Under the pieces are notes generated by a model. That model had not been told where the DNA came from. It did not search any database and saw only the letters and a list, made by a program, of their open reading frames with translations. DNA of 64,000 nucleotides from Pelodera strongyloides (Eukaryota; Nematoda; Chromadorea; Rhabditida; Rhabditidae), in assembly GCA_036852015.1 (NCBI GenBank), contig JAANDG010000143.1:124001-188000 (forward strand), in the 5' to 3' direction. The position numbers and the translations under genes are program-made. Positions 36,058 to 48,900 of this stretch are shown piece after piece. The first letter of the stretch is position 1. Each line of letters opens with the position of its first letter.

Positions 36058-37035
36058 CATTAAAGTGCTAAAATCAAGGGAAATCGGGTGCTCTTAGCCG
36101 CCGAAATAAGGCATTTCGCTCGTCTTTTTAAAATGCCAATCTTCTTTCCTTGTCCGAGCGAATCCCATTTAAAAAGCCCAATTTTACACAAAATGACAGA
36201 TCCCCGCGTCGGAAGACGAGACGAAGAAGATACAGTATACGGTAGGTGGGTAGAATGGGTGAGTGCGATTTAGACAGCACCTCAAAATTGAGCTACCAGA
36301 TTAGCCGCTAGATGAAAGGGACAAAGTAAGCGAAGCAGGGATAATGGAGGTAGCGAGTTGCGTAAAAAATTAACGGGTCGTTTGCTTAGTAGCAGTAGTC
36401 TTATGATACAGTTAGATATAGCACACAGTAAGACACGGTAAGTACAAGATTAGAACAAGCTACCCGTACATCGAGCAATTTGTCATCTGGAAATCGTCGC
36501 CTGTCCTCAGGACCTCTGAGGAACATGTCATAAGCAAACTTTGAATTTGAAACCCCCTTGAATAAAGGTGCACGCTCTTGAAGTGCAAAGGAAATTTTAA
36601 ATTTTTACATTTCAAAGCATGGCCATTACGGTGTATCGTATGATGACTAGACACATTAGAACTTCACACAACTTTACCTCATACTTTACTGTTTGTTTAT
36701 GGTTTGCTCATTATTGTTATTGCATTAGCCCGTATTGACCCTAGCCTGCTAGCCTGATACGAGATCGCGGCCCCTTAGGGTCTGGGCCGCAAACGAAAAT
36801 ACATGATTCACACCCCCTCTAATACCAGCCGACTGCGCGCGCATGCCGCGTCATCAAATTTGCACGATAATACCGTATAAATACACAAAGTAATCAACTT
36901 GCGGTGCGTCGCCCGCGTGAGACCTATTAGCTATGTTATTGTTGTGCTATGGGAACGTGCTTATGTGGAATAGAATATAAGAAATAATAAATAAGAATAT
37001 AACATATGAATACGAGAGAAGCAACACTAGGGAAT

Positions 37036-37174
37036 CAGAGGACATATTTACCATTCAATTCCCCATGGGGAATTTCCCGCCTTTTTCTCTGCGTGCCTCA
37101 CATTAGAGTGTTATTTTCTGTCCCCAGGGAATATTTCCCCCAAGGGAATCGGAGTTGTAAATATGGCCTCTGGT
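37036..37174. repeat. GGACATATTTACC palindromic element, CCCCATGGGG subtype
   Basis: Shares CAATTCCCCATGGGGAATTT and the TTTTTCTCTGCGTG interior with the copies at 8481 and 22731. Confidence 0.7.
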
Positions 37175-37726
37175 CAGTGTCAGGGTTACGTTATGGGGAA
37201 GCTCTCTTCGGTATTTTTTTTACAAAGAAGTAGGGTGAGAGGGGGAGTGAAGTCTAGATATAAAGAAACTACTCCAAAAGTAGTCAAATATACAACATAT
37301 AAAGGTTTTTCAAGTCGCAATAGTATGTCATCAAGTAGTACAAGATTGGCACTCATCTAGCACGGGTGGTGACCCGGTCTAGGCCCTTGTGCGCACCGAA
37401 ATGACTCCAATGAGCACCGGCTTATAGAGCTTTTCCCCGTGCCAAATGAGATTCAAAAGTGGTACTATTGGAATGGCAGTGAAAAGGCAAAATCTTACTT
37501 ATTCTTAGAAATGGACGGGGCACATTTTGAGGGACTGATATATAGTAGTTTAAAGTGGTATGACCCGAGGTTTTGCAACTTATGCTGGTCAAATTAACGA
37601 ACTTGTAGTATATGCAAAGTGGGTTCCTCTCCATACTGGAAATACACAGAAGAGCACAGAATTTTGCATACAATGCATGAGAATGCAGTGGTCCAGCATG
37701 AATTTCAACCACGTGCCATAACTCTT

Positions 37727-38214
37727 AAAGGGATAGGTTCATCTCAAATCACCCCTCTTTTTATTGCTTTTATTGATAATAGCACAAATATCATTCACAA
37801 TGAAAATTAAATCAATCACAGAACAATACGCCTCGAAGAAGAAGCTTCCTTTATTGGAAGCTAGTTGATCGGAAGCCAAAATCTAAACTCAAAAACTAAT
37901 ACCGTACACAGATCGAGCGGGCTAATGGCAATTAGCCAAGTTACAAACTACACTCGGCAGGTCATTATTTCCCGTGTATTATCATTTAATTCGCTTTTGG
38001 CTATTTGCCATTAGCCCGCTAATTGCCAGTGTACGGTATTAGTTTTTGAGTTTAGATTTTGGCTTCCGATCAACTAGCTTCCAATAAAGGAAGCTTCTTC
38101 TTCGAGGCGTATTGTTCTGTGATTGATTTAATTTTCATTGTGAATGATGCTTGTGTTATTATCAATAAAAGCAATAAAAAGAGAGGTGATTTGAGATGAA
38201 CCTATCCCTTTAAA
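37727..38214. repeat. 490-nt inverted repeat with about 190-nt arms
   Basis: Starts AAAGGGATAGGTTCATCTC and ends GAGATGAACCTATCCCTTT; the arms match almost base for base, including AAGAAGAAGCTTCC and GATCGGAAGCCAAAATC. The central spacer is about 110 nt with its own GCGGGCTAATGGCAATTAG-type symmetry. Confidence 0.85.
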
Positions 38215-38412
38215 GGCGCGTTCGAGTTGGGAAAAGTTTGAAGAATTCCGGAAAAAGTTGGTTCAAGATGGAACATTTGCATAATTTAGCATAATGCTGA
38301 AGGCACGATATTCAGCTATGTTTGTCTGTGGTCTCGCTTTTGGCATTATCTCTCAACTTTTCTCGCGTTTCCAACTTGAACCAACTTTTTCCAGAATTCT
38401 GCAAACTTTTCC
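38215..38412. repeat. GGCGCGTTCG foldback element
   Basis: Left end GGCGCGTTCGAGTTGGG; the right arm is CCAACTTGAACC ... CTTTTCCCATC, partly diverged. It is sandwiched between a large inverted repeat and the second 171-nt palindrome. Confidence 0.65.
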
Positions 38413-38416
38413 CATC

Positions 38417-38587
38417 TTAAAACGAAATGCTAGCCCCTTTGGAACATTTGCATATGATAAGCAAATCCTATGTATCCTATGCTAATTTTGTACGATCGTT
38501 CACGGCAATCGTACAAAATTAGCATAGGATACATAGGATTTGCTTATCATATGCAAATTTTCCAAAGGGGCTAGCATTTCGCTTTAA
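38417..38587. repeat. 171-nt near-perfect palindrome, copy 2
   Basis: Same length and arms as the copy at 10723, with the centre in reverse orientation. It directly follows a GGCGCGTTCG foldback and a large inverted repeat, forming a cluster of elements. Confidence 0.85.
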
Positions 38588-39048
38588 ATGCGCCTTTAAT
38601 AAATCGCAAACGGAAGAGATAAGAAGCCTGTACTTCTAAGCAAGCCAAGAAAGTTTTGATAAATTCGACTATACTACTCTTTTCCATAAATAAGCAAGCT
38701 TTATATATAGCTTCAGCGAAATAATCTTCTATGCAAAGTTGATTGTTTTCCACGGAGCTATCCATCTTTGCCAAATGAAAATTGTGAAGTTAAAAATGGG
38801 TTTTCATTTTTCAAATTTCTTCGCCTAACCTTACTTTCATTTTACTTTTCGTAAATTTTCGCATTTAAAGCGGGATGGCACATGGTTTTGAAATTCATGC
38901 TGTAAAAATACTTCCCATTCCCATGCAAATTCCCGAGCCTTCCAATGGGTTTCCGGCACAGCATTGGACGAGATTTGCACATAATGTATAGGAACGCAGT
39001 TGTCCAGCAAAATCACATGTCATACCGCTTTAAACTTTGTTTAGATTT

Positions 39049-39218
39049 TTAAAGCGAAATAGCCGCCGGTTTTTGAAACGTATCGTGGACAACTTATTTC
39101 TTACGCATTAATGCTAATTTGCTCCGAATTTAGCTCCATTTTTATTCATTTGCATAAGCTGCATAAGCATGCTGGTGTACTCGATGCGTTTCAAAAACCG
39201 GCCGGTATTTAGCTTTAA
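39049..39218. repeat. GGCCGG-type TTAA element
   Basis: The left end is diverged (AGCCGCCGG) and the right end nearly intact, with TTAA at both ends. It abuts a related element at about 38870-39035. Confidence 0.7.
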
Positions 39219-39605
39219 AGTCTTTCTTCTATACTTGATTTCGTAAGAATCCACCTCCCGCATTCCTCCAGCCCCCTTTCCGTTAGACAAAGTATTCTGT
39301 TACTTCAAAGTGATGCCACTTGGCATAAAGTGGACATTTTCAATTGGGGAATTGTCTCAGATTTCCCCCACTAAGAAGCGGGAACAAGCGGGTAAACTTA
39401 CCCGTGGTATTAGTGAAAGACAATACTTAGAAGATGTAGGCATGTAGTTACTCTACCCGCTTCTTACCATAGGAATGCATTTGACTTTAGTTTCCCTGGG
39501 GGGACTACCCAGATCCTGGGGAACTTTACACGGGGGGAACTTTGACCCTGGGGAAGTTAGGAAAACTTGGGCATGATAGCAACATTTGAGCTAACAATAT
39601 TTGTT

Positions 39606-39672
39606 TCATTGTGGGATTCGAACCATCGACCTGTTTCCTGGAGCAACGCACTTGTCACTGAGCTATGTTGCT
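39606..39672 (-). pseudogene. tRNA-like relic
   Basis: Minus strand: TAGCTCAGTGACAAGTGCG (A box) and GGTTCGAATCC (B box), without a paired acceptor arm. Confidence 0.5.
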
Positions 39673-40193
39673 AGAAGTTGAAAATGACCAACGTCACAAC
39701 TCGCAACAATTCCTCTCATATATTTCACTTTACGGCCTCTTTCTTTTTCCCCGAGTGCAACAAAGGCGACTCGTTTCGCTAAAGTGCCAATTTGTCCTAT
39801 ATATTACATGCGGTGTTGGTGTCGTGCGGGCCCAGTTGGGAGGGCATTGGCCCGGCATAGGGCCCGGGTGCCTCTGCCCCACTTGGCGCCCCAAAAGTAT
39901 CACTGGCGACCGGGGCTCGCCCACTTGCATATTCATAGATTCATTTTCGAATCGTCATCTGTGTGGTTATTTGGACTTTGTTGGATAGAATGAAAATGGG
40001 CTAACTACCGGAAAATTAGCATATTTTTGGATATTTGATGGGAAATTGGCAAGTCTATATTGTGGATATACTGGGGATCTAGTCCCGGGAAGGGGAGAGA
40101 AAGTTCGCGGGAAGGGGAGAGAAACCTAGAATGTCAGGGCTCTTTATTTTGGATAACAAAAGCAAAGTTTTATGAGAGGTGCCCTATCTACTA

Positions 40194-40307
40194 TTAGATC
40201 AGAAAGTAGCACAAGCTATAAATAATACCGCAGACAATACCTACCAGTCCAAAAGCTAAACCAACTAATAAAAGGCATGGTCCTAGGATACAAAACCATT
40301 TATTCAT
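40194..40307 (-). CDS. Candidate 37-aa single-pass membrane microprotein
   Basis: An ATG-to-TAA frame encodes MNKWFCILGPCLLLVGLAFG followed by another hydrophobic, Gly-rich stretch, forming one strong predicted membrane segment. A basic, Arg/Lys-rich region lies upstream in the same frame. It could be the last exon of an unseen minus-strand gene or a chance hydrophobic frame; length alone gives little support. Confidence 0.18.
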   Translation of the reverse strand: MNKWFCILGPCLLLVGLAFGLVGIVCGIIYSLCYFLI

Positions 40308-41747
40308 GAGGCACAAAGTATCGTTCAGTCGGAGTGAAGCTCTGCGCTTTTTAACAGGCGCTACGCGATATTTAAGCGTAATCGTAGGATTACGGTAGCT
40401 CGAGCAAACTTTAGGTCCCACCCTTTCTCTCTGGGGGTCTTACGATCCACCGCGGCCACTTAGGAGCCGCCTTGAAACTTTTGTCGATAAAGAGACGGGG
40501 GGAGAAGCTTTTTGGACCCGCCCACTTTTGAAACTTCGCGGTTGCGCCGCGCAACTAGTAGACGGATATAAAGTGCGCGGCGAAAACATCGCAACCTTTT
40601 GGCACAAATTGGAGAAAATAAACACGCCATGGCCATAAGTGCGCCAATTTAGTTTTTCTCCAATTGGGCTAGTGAATAAAAAGCAGATACAAAAAATAAC
40701 AGCTTGATAACTGCGTGAATATGCGGCCTTTAGAGACAAACCCTCCTTTATCTCCCTTTTCATGTCTCTTATTTTTCTCTCTCACTGTTCTCTCTCCGTC
40801 TCTCTCTCTCTCTCTCTCTCTCCCTCTCTCCTTCACCCGAATGTTTATATTCTCAATACATACACATATTGGTTAGTTCAAGTACTCAATCTCCACCAAA
40901 GAGACTTCATCCAATTATTCCAATTACATACTCTCTGGCAATTGCGTGTCTCTGAATCGAGGTTCTGGCCCCCTAGCCAAAACGGAATTTAATAATGGCC
41001 CGCGGGCCAGACCCCGGGCCTTTTCACTTTGGCTAACTCGATACACAACACTTGCAAGGAAGATTAGCTGTTTTGAAATAGTGGGAAAGTCAGACTTCTT
41101 GGAGTTATGTTGGGGATGTTGGTATTGAACTGAGATATCAGACAATTCAATTATTTCTTAAAGCCGTATTGTACCTACTTTGGAAAATTTGCATAGATAC
41201 GCAAATCCTATGTATCCTATGCAAATTTGGTGCCCGTCCGGCAAGCTTCCGGCACCACGAATTTTAGTGGTGGCTAGAAACTCGCGAACCCAAGGTAAGA
41301 TGTTAACGGTAAGGGCGTCATCATATTTTGCAAACGCTCACTGCAATCCCGGTACCGTACATAAAGCGCTAGCTACGAGCTATGACGAATTTCAGAAATT
41401 AGTTGTGCCTGATGCTAGGTACCTGACGTCCCATCTAACTTACATGAATTTACCTTATCAATCATATTATTTACTGTCTAGGTGTTGCCTTTACTACCGT
41501 ACTTCAATTATTCACGCAAAAGTGAACATTTGCATAAAAACGGCACACAATTGCAGGTTTTCTCACCCGGGCTCGTTTACGCTTTTTACGCCCGGGAACA
41601 CGCACGCGCAAACTATGTAATTCCAAGGATGGCAATTATTACACAGAGGACAGCACGGATAACTTGCAATTAAATACATCCAGGCTTCTTTATGTTGAAG
41701 AGGGGATTTGTACCAGGGGACTAAGTATTTGGTATAAAAACAATTTT

Positions 41748-41819
41748 TTTATTTGTTTGTTTGTTTGTTTGTTTGTTTGTTTGTTTGTTTGTTTGCTGTT
41801 TGTTTGTTTGTTTGTTTGA
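41748..41819. repeat. TTTG tetranucleotide microsatellite
   Basis: Some fifteen TTTG units with one interruption. Confidence 0.95.
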
Positions 41820-42029
41820 TGATATGTTTGTAGTGTAGGACACGAGATCTTGAATCGATTATTTACATAAACTTTGGATTACAGATCGGGAATAAGTTGG
41901 AAAGTGAGACCTACGGGGAGTCGAAATTCGAAATCGGGAATCTAGCCTATAGCCCCACGGGGAGCACGACTTTGCCTATTTGGTGAACTCCCCTGAATAT
42001 CACTTATGCTACCTAGGGAGCTTACCTAG

Positions 42030-42332
42030 CTAGTCGTAAGGGTTCCTGGGGACAAATGTAGCCGTTCTCTGGGATATGTTTATGTAATCGTCATTACCAC
42101 CTGTATTTCCTATATCACATGTCAAATACCGTACACACAGAACAACGATGATTATAGGTGGTATGGCATAAGTGTGTGCGGAGTGTATGTGGCATGCACG
42201 GTGCGTGCACCTGGCGCCGCGAATGCCGTAAGAAAGTAGTAAGTAGAGGTCATCGATGACACCTGTCCCAGGAGTAGAACGAGATCCAACCAACAACAAT
42301 ACTATCAGCAATTCCATTACCCGACGATCCAT
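42030..42332 (-). CDS. Candidate 100-aa ORF with signal-peptide-like N-terminus
   Basis: Starting at 42332, or at an internal ATG at 42317, the frame reads MELLIVLLLVGSRSTPGTG, which looks like a secretory signal, followed by a Cys/His-containing stretch and a stop. The upstream DNA is CpG-rich, as promoter regions here can be. No family is recognised, and a GTGTCA donor after GGGACAG could end an exon early. Low confidence. Confidence 0.2.
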   Translation of the reverse strand: MDRRVMELLIVLLLVGSRSTPGTGVIDDLYLLLSYGIRGARCTHRACHIHSAHTYAIPPIIIVVLCVRYLTCDIGNTGGNDDYINISQRTATFVPRNPYD

Positions 42333-42574
42333 TAACGGACCGGACGGGGCGCGCGAGGGGACTAGCGGGCGGGACGAAGCGCGGACATGACCCAAAACGC
42401 TAACACAAGGCTAATCTCAATGTAATCCCTATTAACGACCGGAACGAATGATGAGATGAAATTATTAATATTACTTTCTGAAACCGAATTGTTTGGATTC
42501 CAAAGCTAACGACTCGGTCGCAGTACGGGCACTCATACAATGACTTCAGAAGTAAGCTTATAAGTATAAGTACT

Positions 42575-42735
42575 ACCAAGTTTCATCGAAAACCGTTATC
42601 AGCTGGTCACCAAATGGTCTCGAACCAGTCACGAACCGGTCACCAGATAGTTTTTTCAGTAAAGACCGTTTGGTGATGGGCCAACGACGGTTTTTCTGTC
42701 GTTTCGCCAATTATTTCGTTTTCCTATGTACTAAT
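42575..42735. repeat. CCATTTGGTGAC repeat, partial copy 3
   Basis: Contains TTTCATCGAAAACCGTTATC and GGGCCAACGACGGTTTTTC; the left part is absent. Confidence 0.6.
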
Positions 42736-43359
42736 TTAAAATATGTGGCCCCAACTACAGTACTCTACTCTGTCCTTCTCGTCCGGCGGAAGTACCATCC
42801 CAACAATGGTGCATGCACTGTTCCCATCATATTAAGGGGTGCGCGCACCAGCGCCCAGTCACAGTCCATTTATTCCCCCAGCGCGCGCACCCTTTGTCGG
42901 CACTCTAATATGAAATAAATCACCCGACCGCACCCACGCTTGCATCATTACATTGGAGATTACGAGAGCAATTGCACTCATAAAAAAGTACATTGTGAAA
43001 GAGGAAGAGCATATAATGATGGTCGATTGTTAGTTAGCTTATAGAGTGCGCAATGGGGGCTTTATTAATACTATAATGTTGGTAATAAGTTCATACGTTT
43101 CGGAGGCTGCTCAAGGAGTTAATATTTCACGTCTCAAGAGCGTGAACGTGTATTCAAGACGGTATAGTGCTCAAAGCTATATGAATTGTTGGCTTACAAA
43201 AATGAATATCCAGTAAAAGAGAGAACACAATATGTATTGTTAGTTTAGTTTGTTAGTTTGTATAAGTAGTCCCTTTTCGCAACTTTTCAAAATAAGCGCA
43301 GTCGCATTTTATTACATAACTTGGAAGATCGCCTGTCTGGTAATAAATATTTGACTTGT

Positions 43360-43405
43360 TGGCTTAGGCTTAGGCTTAGGCTTAGGCTTAGGCTTAGGCT
43401 TAGCC
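43360..43405. repeat. Interstitial TTAGGC array
   Basis: Seven GGCTTA units in a row, the longest array of this type in the window. Confidence 0.9.
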
Positions 43406-43970
43406 GTTAGCTTATTAGAAAGATGTTTCTCACGAGTTTACCGTACTGGTATTTCTTTTCCTTTCTCTAAACGTTTCCAAGTGAAAGTTCTGTTCCAGTT
43501 TCCAAGCTATACAAACAAATTTCGACTTTCCCGCGCGCTAATTGTTCGCGAGTGTGGTTTCGCACGCGTGCCGCGCCCACGCCAACTATCGTGCTATTGT
43601 ATATGTTCCTAATCGAATAAAAGAGTTAGTTTCACAATGAAAGACTATTATGGGAAACACGAATACACAAAAAGGCAATGTATAGCGAAGGAAAGTCAAG
43701 GGGATCGAACTGAGGGTTGGAACGTAAAAAAAGAGGGGTTGGATGAAACCAAAACTATATTAGCGCTCTAGCGCTAACAAATGATTTATATATATCTTCA
43801 ACTGGTAAAGTGTAGTAGGTGGCGCTAGACCATAGATAAATATGTTCGCCAGCAAACAAAACGTGAACTTAATGCTATCTCGGGTGCCCTTTTAGTCCAA
43901 CCCCAGCTGCACTGTTGGACTATTATAAACGTGTACTGTACATATAGTGCATATGAGTGTGATGTCATAC

Positions 43971-44148
43971 GGAAATACCGGCCGGTTTTTTGAAACCCAT
44001 CTCAAGTACTTGCATTCCTATGTATATATGCAAAGTGGGGTCTAATTGGGGTCTAGTTTTTATTCTAATTTTTGCTCATTTGCATATGCTGCATAAGAAA
44101 GCTGGTGTACGCAATGCATTTCAAAAAGCGCCCGGTATTTCGCTTTAA
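43971..44148. repeat. GGCCGG-type element
   Basis: The left TTAA and AGC are lost; the right terminus CGCTTTAA is present. Confidence 0.65.
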
Positions 44149-45984
44149 AAACACGCTCTGGTTATCAAAACATCTCTGAAAGATAACTTTTTGGCATTCT
44201 TTAGCAATTATAACGTATAACAATTATAGATTAAGTTGAGCTACAATCATTATAACCCATGGGTTACGGTGGGTTACGGTATAATCGATGGAAACTAAGA
44301 TTTACAATACTAGTTCTATCCTACTTTGCTTCCAATTATCTGTTCAACAATTCCCATGCATCATATGCAAATACTGCGATTAAAAAAACGGCCTCAATTA
44401 GCATAAATACATAATTTCAAAAACCTGATGTTATTTCGCTTTAACAATTGCCACTGACCCCATGCGCTAAGTATTCCCGACAACTGGAAAAGTAAACATA
44501 TCAAAATATAGGCTCAAGTCTCTAGGGTCCCTTCCCCCTACTTTATGCAAACATTAGTGAAGTAATGGGTTAAGTGGAGCACACAGTGGCCAGGTGGTGC
44601 TAGCTTCTAATAAGAGGCAAAGTAACCCTAACCCCTAAAGTTATACCAAAATTAATAAAGGGATCAATCAATTAAGTTAGATAGTCTAATTAGATAAGTG
44701 TGCAACTAAATTGGCATGCCCCCGTGTGTTTTCTGTAAACGTTCGGGCCATAATCAGAAATTAAAGGTCACAGCACAGCCAGAAAAATAACTCAAACTTG
44801 ATTAATGAAAGTACCAAGTTTCATTACCAAGTACATCCTCATTAACGTCCTAGGGGGCAAAACGTTTCAATAAACACAATAAGGCACGCCCTTACAAACT
44901 TCCAAGCTTCACGATACCAAGACATCATCTAAACTTCTCCACTCCACATAAGTAGTACCTCCTACATCAAAAAAACTTAATTCAAGTCAAAGTGCCGGCA
45001 CAATGCACAATCCGAGCCCACTCTCGGCTCCCGAGCGGGCGCAGATGTTCTCGGGGCGCGCACCCCTTTGAGCTAGGCCGTCGTTCATTCTCTTCTTACA
45101 CGCAATATCTTGATCACACCGCCCGGATTACCAACCACTACCCATTTTACTTGATCCACAAGTGCTGTCTTATACTACACAAAAAACCTTACTTCAGAGA
45201 GATGGCAGATGTCCTTATATTAGAGGGCACATCCGGGGTTCAAATTCGAAACCAAGGGACTCATATGAAAATGAACAATAAAGAATTCTTCCTCACGCGA
45301 TTTTTACGTACAAACAACAATGCGCGAAAACTAATTGGATAGTTATTTTCGAAAGTGTCACTCTTGATTAAACTCATAAATTATTCAACCGCGGACCCAC
45401 TTCCACTTTCTGAGGGTCCCACAATCATTCATAGTCACAAATACTCTTTACTTGGTCAAACAATCAAAAACAAACAAAAAAAAAAGTTTATCCAATAGCC
45501 GACTACGAAATAAAACAAGTACACAGACTCACATAAAATTACAGTAGTTCCTAATATTCCCCTTCGTTCGCAGCTATTCAATAAATAAGGTTGTTATTCA
45601 AAGAAAAATAACGTTAATCAAGATCTGATGTGAGAAATCCAAAGACAACAACACTCCAATTATTAATTTAAAAAAAAACCAACAATGCTTTCTAGTGCAG
45701 TTAACCATAAAACAGACGAGACCATAGATAATATGTAGGTAACAAAAAGAGTAATAAATATAGGTAGGCGTCCGGGCGCAATGCACGGAATGAACTATTG
45801 AACACAGAAAAATTGCACAAATCCAAGGATAAAACAAGACTATTCCATTCGTAAATAACAGATGTTCCATGATACAGATGTAGGGGAAAATGGTGCAAGG
45901 TGTCTTGCACTAACAGTACTTCACACGTACATTATTCGTAGGGCATAACAAACAGGATAATGCTAGTTTTCCAAGCTCAGCATA

Positions 45985-48900
45985 TTAATCAAAAGCAGCT
46001 AGCTTGAATGAGGACAGCTCCCTCGGCTTCACCTGCCACTGGCCTTGACCCAGATCGGCCAGCTTGCCATACAACATCTTCTTCATCTCTTGATAAGCTT
46101 CCGCTTTAGCCTTGGCTTCGGCATAGGACAAACTTGCCAGGTCGGGTTTCACTTTCAGGAACGCCTGCAAATACAAAAGTTAAAAGGGGGAACTGTACGT
46201 TGCATATAGTTTTCTCATGAATTGTAGGTGTACGTAACAAATTATTATTATTATTATAATTCAAACAATCCGAATTAACTTCGGGTATGCTATGTGCTAT
46301 GAAGACTGCAGTAAAAGGAAGTAGATGTTTTATCAACAGCTGTATATGTTATGCAAGAAATGCTTCTACTATAATTAGACATACTTGGAAGATTTCGCTG
46401 CGAGCCACGCGACTTGCCGAGCCCTTGTTGGTTCGTCCAGTTTCCAAATTGAGCGATTCGACGTGCTCCATGTCGCGGGTCCACAAGTGAGCCACAGATG
46501 GTTGGTGCGGGATGGTCAACTGGAAAAATCACACATTGGCAAAGAAACGAGAAAAGATAATGTTACAGCACGAACACAACACAAAATAAAACAATATTTC
46601 AAAAATATAATGCAAAACATGAACTAACCTTGCTAGATTCCACGATAAAGTTCTCCTGAACAACTCCCAGTCTTCCGGAGAAGGACCTCTTGTAAGAGAA
46701 TTCGTCTGCTGTTCCTTGAGCTCCAAAGAACACTCCAGACAACAGAACGGGCTTGAGAGTATTCGACAGAAGTCCTCCTTGCACTCCTTTAATGGAAGAC
46801 AAATTAACTCGTGAATGTGTAAACGGGGACAATCACGGAATACGGCATACTTCAGGAGATATATGCCAAAATCAAAGACATTCAAAAGTACGACAATAAA
46901 ACATACCGAGATGCGCCCACTTGAATAATTTGTCCGCCATACAGTGCACGCGCATATGTCCCTTTGACTTGATCTGAAGATAAAAAAATGATGGTGATGA
47001 TGATGACGTAGTTTCTGTTTCAAAAAAATTACAGACTACGAGCAACACGTCACCAAAAGATCTTAGGAAAAGGTACCTCATCAATGGTTTGCACGCTGTC
47101 AGGAGCTGGCTCGATTCCACCGCCAGCAGCTCTGAAAACAATTCCAATTATATACTTTTAATTAATCATAATAACCAATTCCAATCAACCGTGAAACTAT
47201 GAAAATGTCAAACTTACAGATAGGTGGCCAGTTTCGGGCTAACGTCCTCCAATCCCGAAAGTTTTACGTCCGGAGCAAAGGTCGAATAGAGCACCAAACG
47301 AAGTGAGTCCTTCAGCTTTACCATTCCATTCTCAGCGTTTTCAATGATACAGCCCTCCTCGCCAATCTTGCCCATCTCCAGGATCAGATATCTGAAAGAA
47401 TATAATCAAGAAAAGGGAAGGTAAGTAGATGTAGATGATGCAAAATAACATTAAACAAATAAAATGATAAAATACAGAGACACCGGTTTATAGCATGAAG
47501 CACCCCGCCAAATGCGGACGACCATCTCCCGCAAAAACCGTCAACGTCCCAATCTTATACATTATATGCAAATTAGTCTAAATCACCACCCGACGAAGGC
47601 TTGTACCATCTCCCAAAGTTTTGAGATGCGGACCCTACTTATGCCCTGGACCGGTTCGAACAACAACAACACAAATATAAAGACACGCATACCTGATCAA
47701 ACTCCGCCGGGCAAGCACAATCGACTGGATGTGATTGAGAACCTGGCCCTCTCCAGTAACTACCTAAAATGATATTGTATGAATATACAAACTCCACTCC
47801 ACAAAACACAATGAGCATTTAGATTAGAAAACAAACCTGATCACTGTTGACAATAACCTGCGGGGAGCTACCAACAGCAACTAGACGCTTCTCATTCTTT
47901 TCGTTCAGCAAGAAGAAACTGTAATTTACAAAAATGAGCCTCGGTAATGGCCACAGTCACAAGCCAGAAGAAATTAATACGCAAAAAGAAAAATGGTGAG
48001 GAAAATTAACATACGCAGCCATTTCAGTGCTTGGGCGAACTGCGTAGAAGCTGCACATGTTACAATACTCCCTCTTTGCATATTCAAAGACCTGGAAATT
48101 TTGAATTATTAAATTAACTGAGCGCAACCGCCTAATAGCAAACTAGAAAGCTCAGTATCATTTTTATAAACGTTCATTAAATTATACCTCCATGCAAAGC
48201 TTGCTGCAGTTGTATGATAAAGAGGGCTCTGGATTGTTGTTGAGCTGCTCATTGTAGTCAAACTAAAATAATTCATTAATATCAACGTCGAGGCATTGCG
48301 CGGCTTACCCATGAAATACCCCAAATCTCAAATTTTTGCACAGCACAAACCTTGAAAATCTCCTTGAGAGCTGCGTGAGCCGCCGCGTTTTTAGCTTGCT
48401 TCTTCGATCTGCCAACGCCAAAACAAGGTTCCTGAATTTTTCCATAAATACCGAAAACAGCCATCACACTGCGCAAACATAGACCATAGACGAAGATTTC
48501 ACTTTCAGCCACTTTGCTAGAGAAGAAACCTTCTGACCGTTCGAAGCTCAAACTCACTCACCTTGCCCTCAATAGTGAGCTTGATCTTGAAGAACGGTTC
48601 CGCTTTAGCTGCATCAGGTGGAAGAGGAACGTCCTCGTAGGTAATCTTCGTAGGCTTCTGAAACGATGGACTACTGCAAACAAAATACTATAAAGAAAGA
48701 TGACAACATCGACAAACGCATATTGTCAAAAGAAGTAAATTGACTTTTACTGGAAAATCATAGCAGACCAAGAATACAAACCCCGCGACTTTGCTTGACG
48801 ATCAGCGTATTCAACTTTTGAGATGCAGGTACTGGGGCGACCACGGGCTGTATTTTTTGATTCATGATATCCAAGTCGAAGAACTAAAAAAGAAAAGAGA

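Larger units (their letters stand above)
30704..45984. other. 15-kb intergenic tract, repeat-rich, no convincing gene
   Basis: Between the 5' side of the ztf-11-like gene and the 3' end of the ADAR-like gene I found no exon chain with conserved coding content. Two small minus-strand open frames are listed separately. The tract is filled with GGCCGG-type elements, large inverted repeats (33238-33676, 35010-35437, 37727-38214), the 171-nt palindrome at 38417, CT and TTTG microsatellites, two TTAGGC arrays and a tRNA-like relic at 39606. CpG-rich islands occur near 40440-40570, 42320-42390 and 44990-45070. Confidence 0.55.

Noticed and set aside
44990..45342. 116-residue plus-strand frame
   Set aside because: No domain, no splice support and composition following a CpG-rich patch; likely chance.
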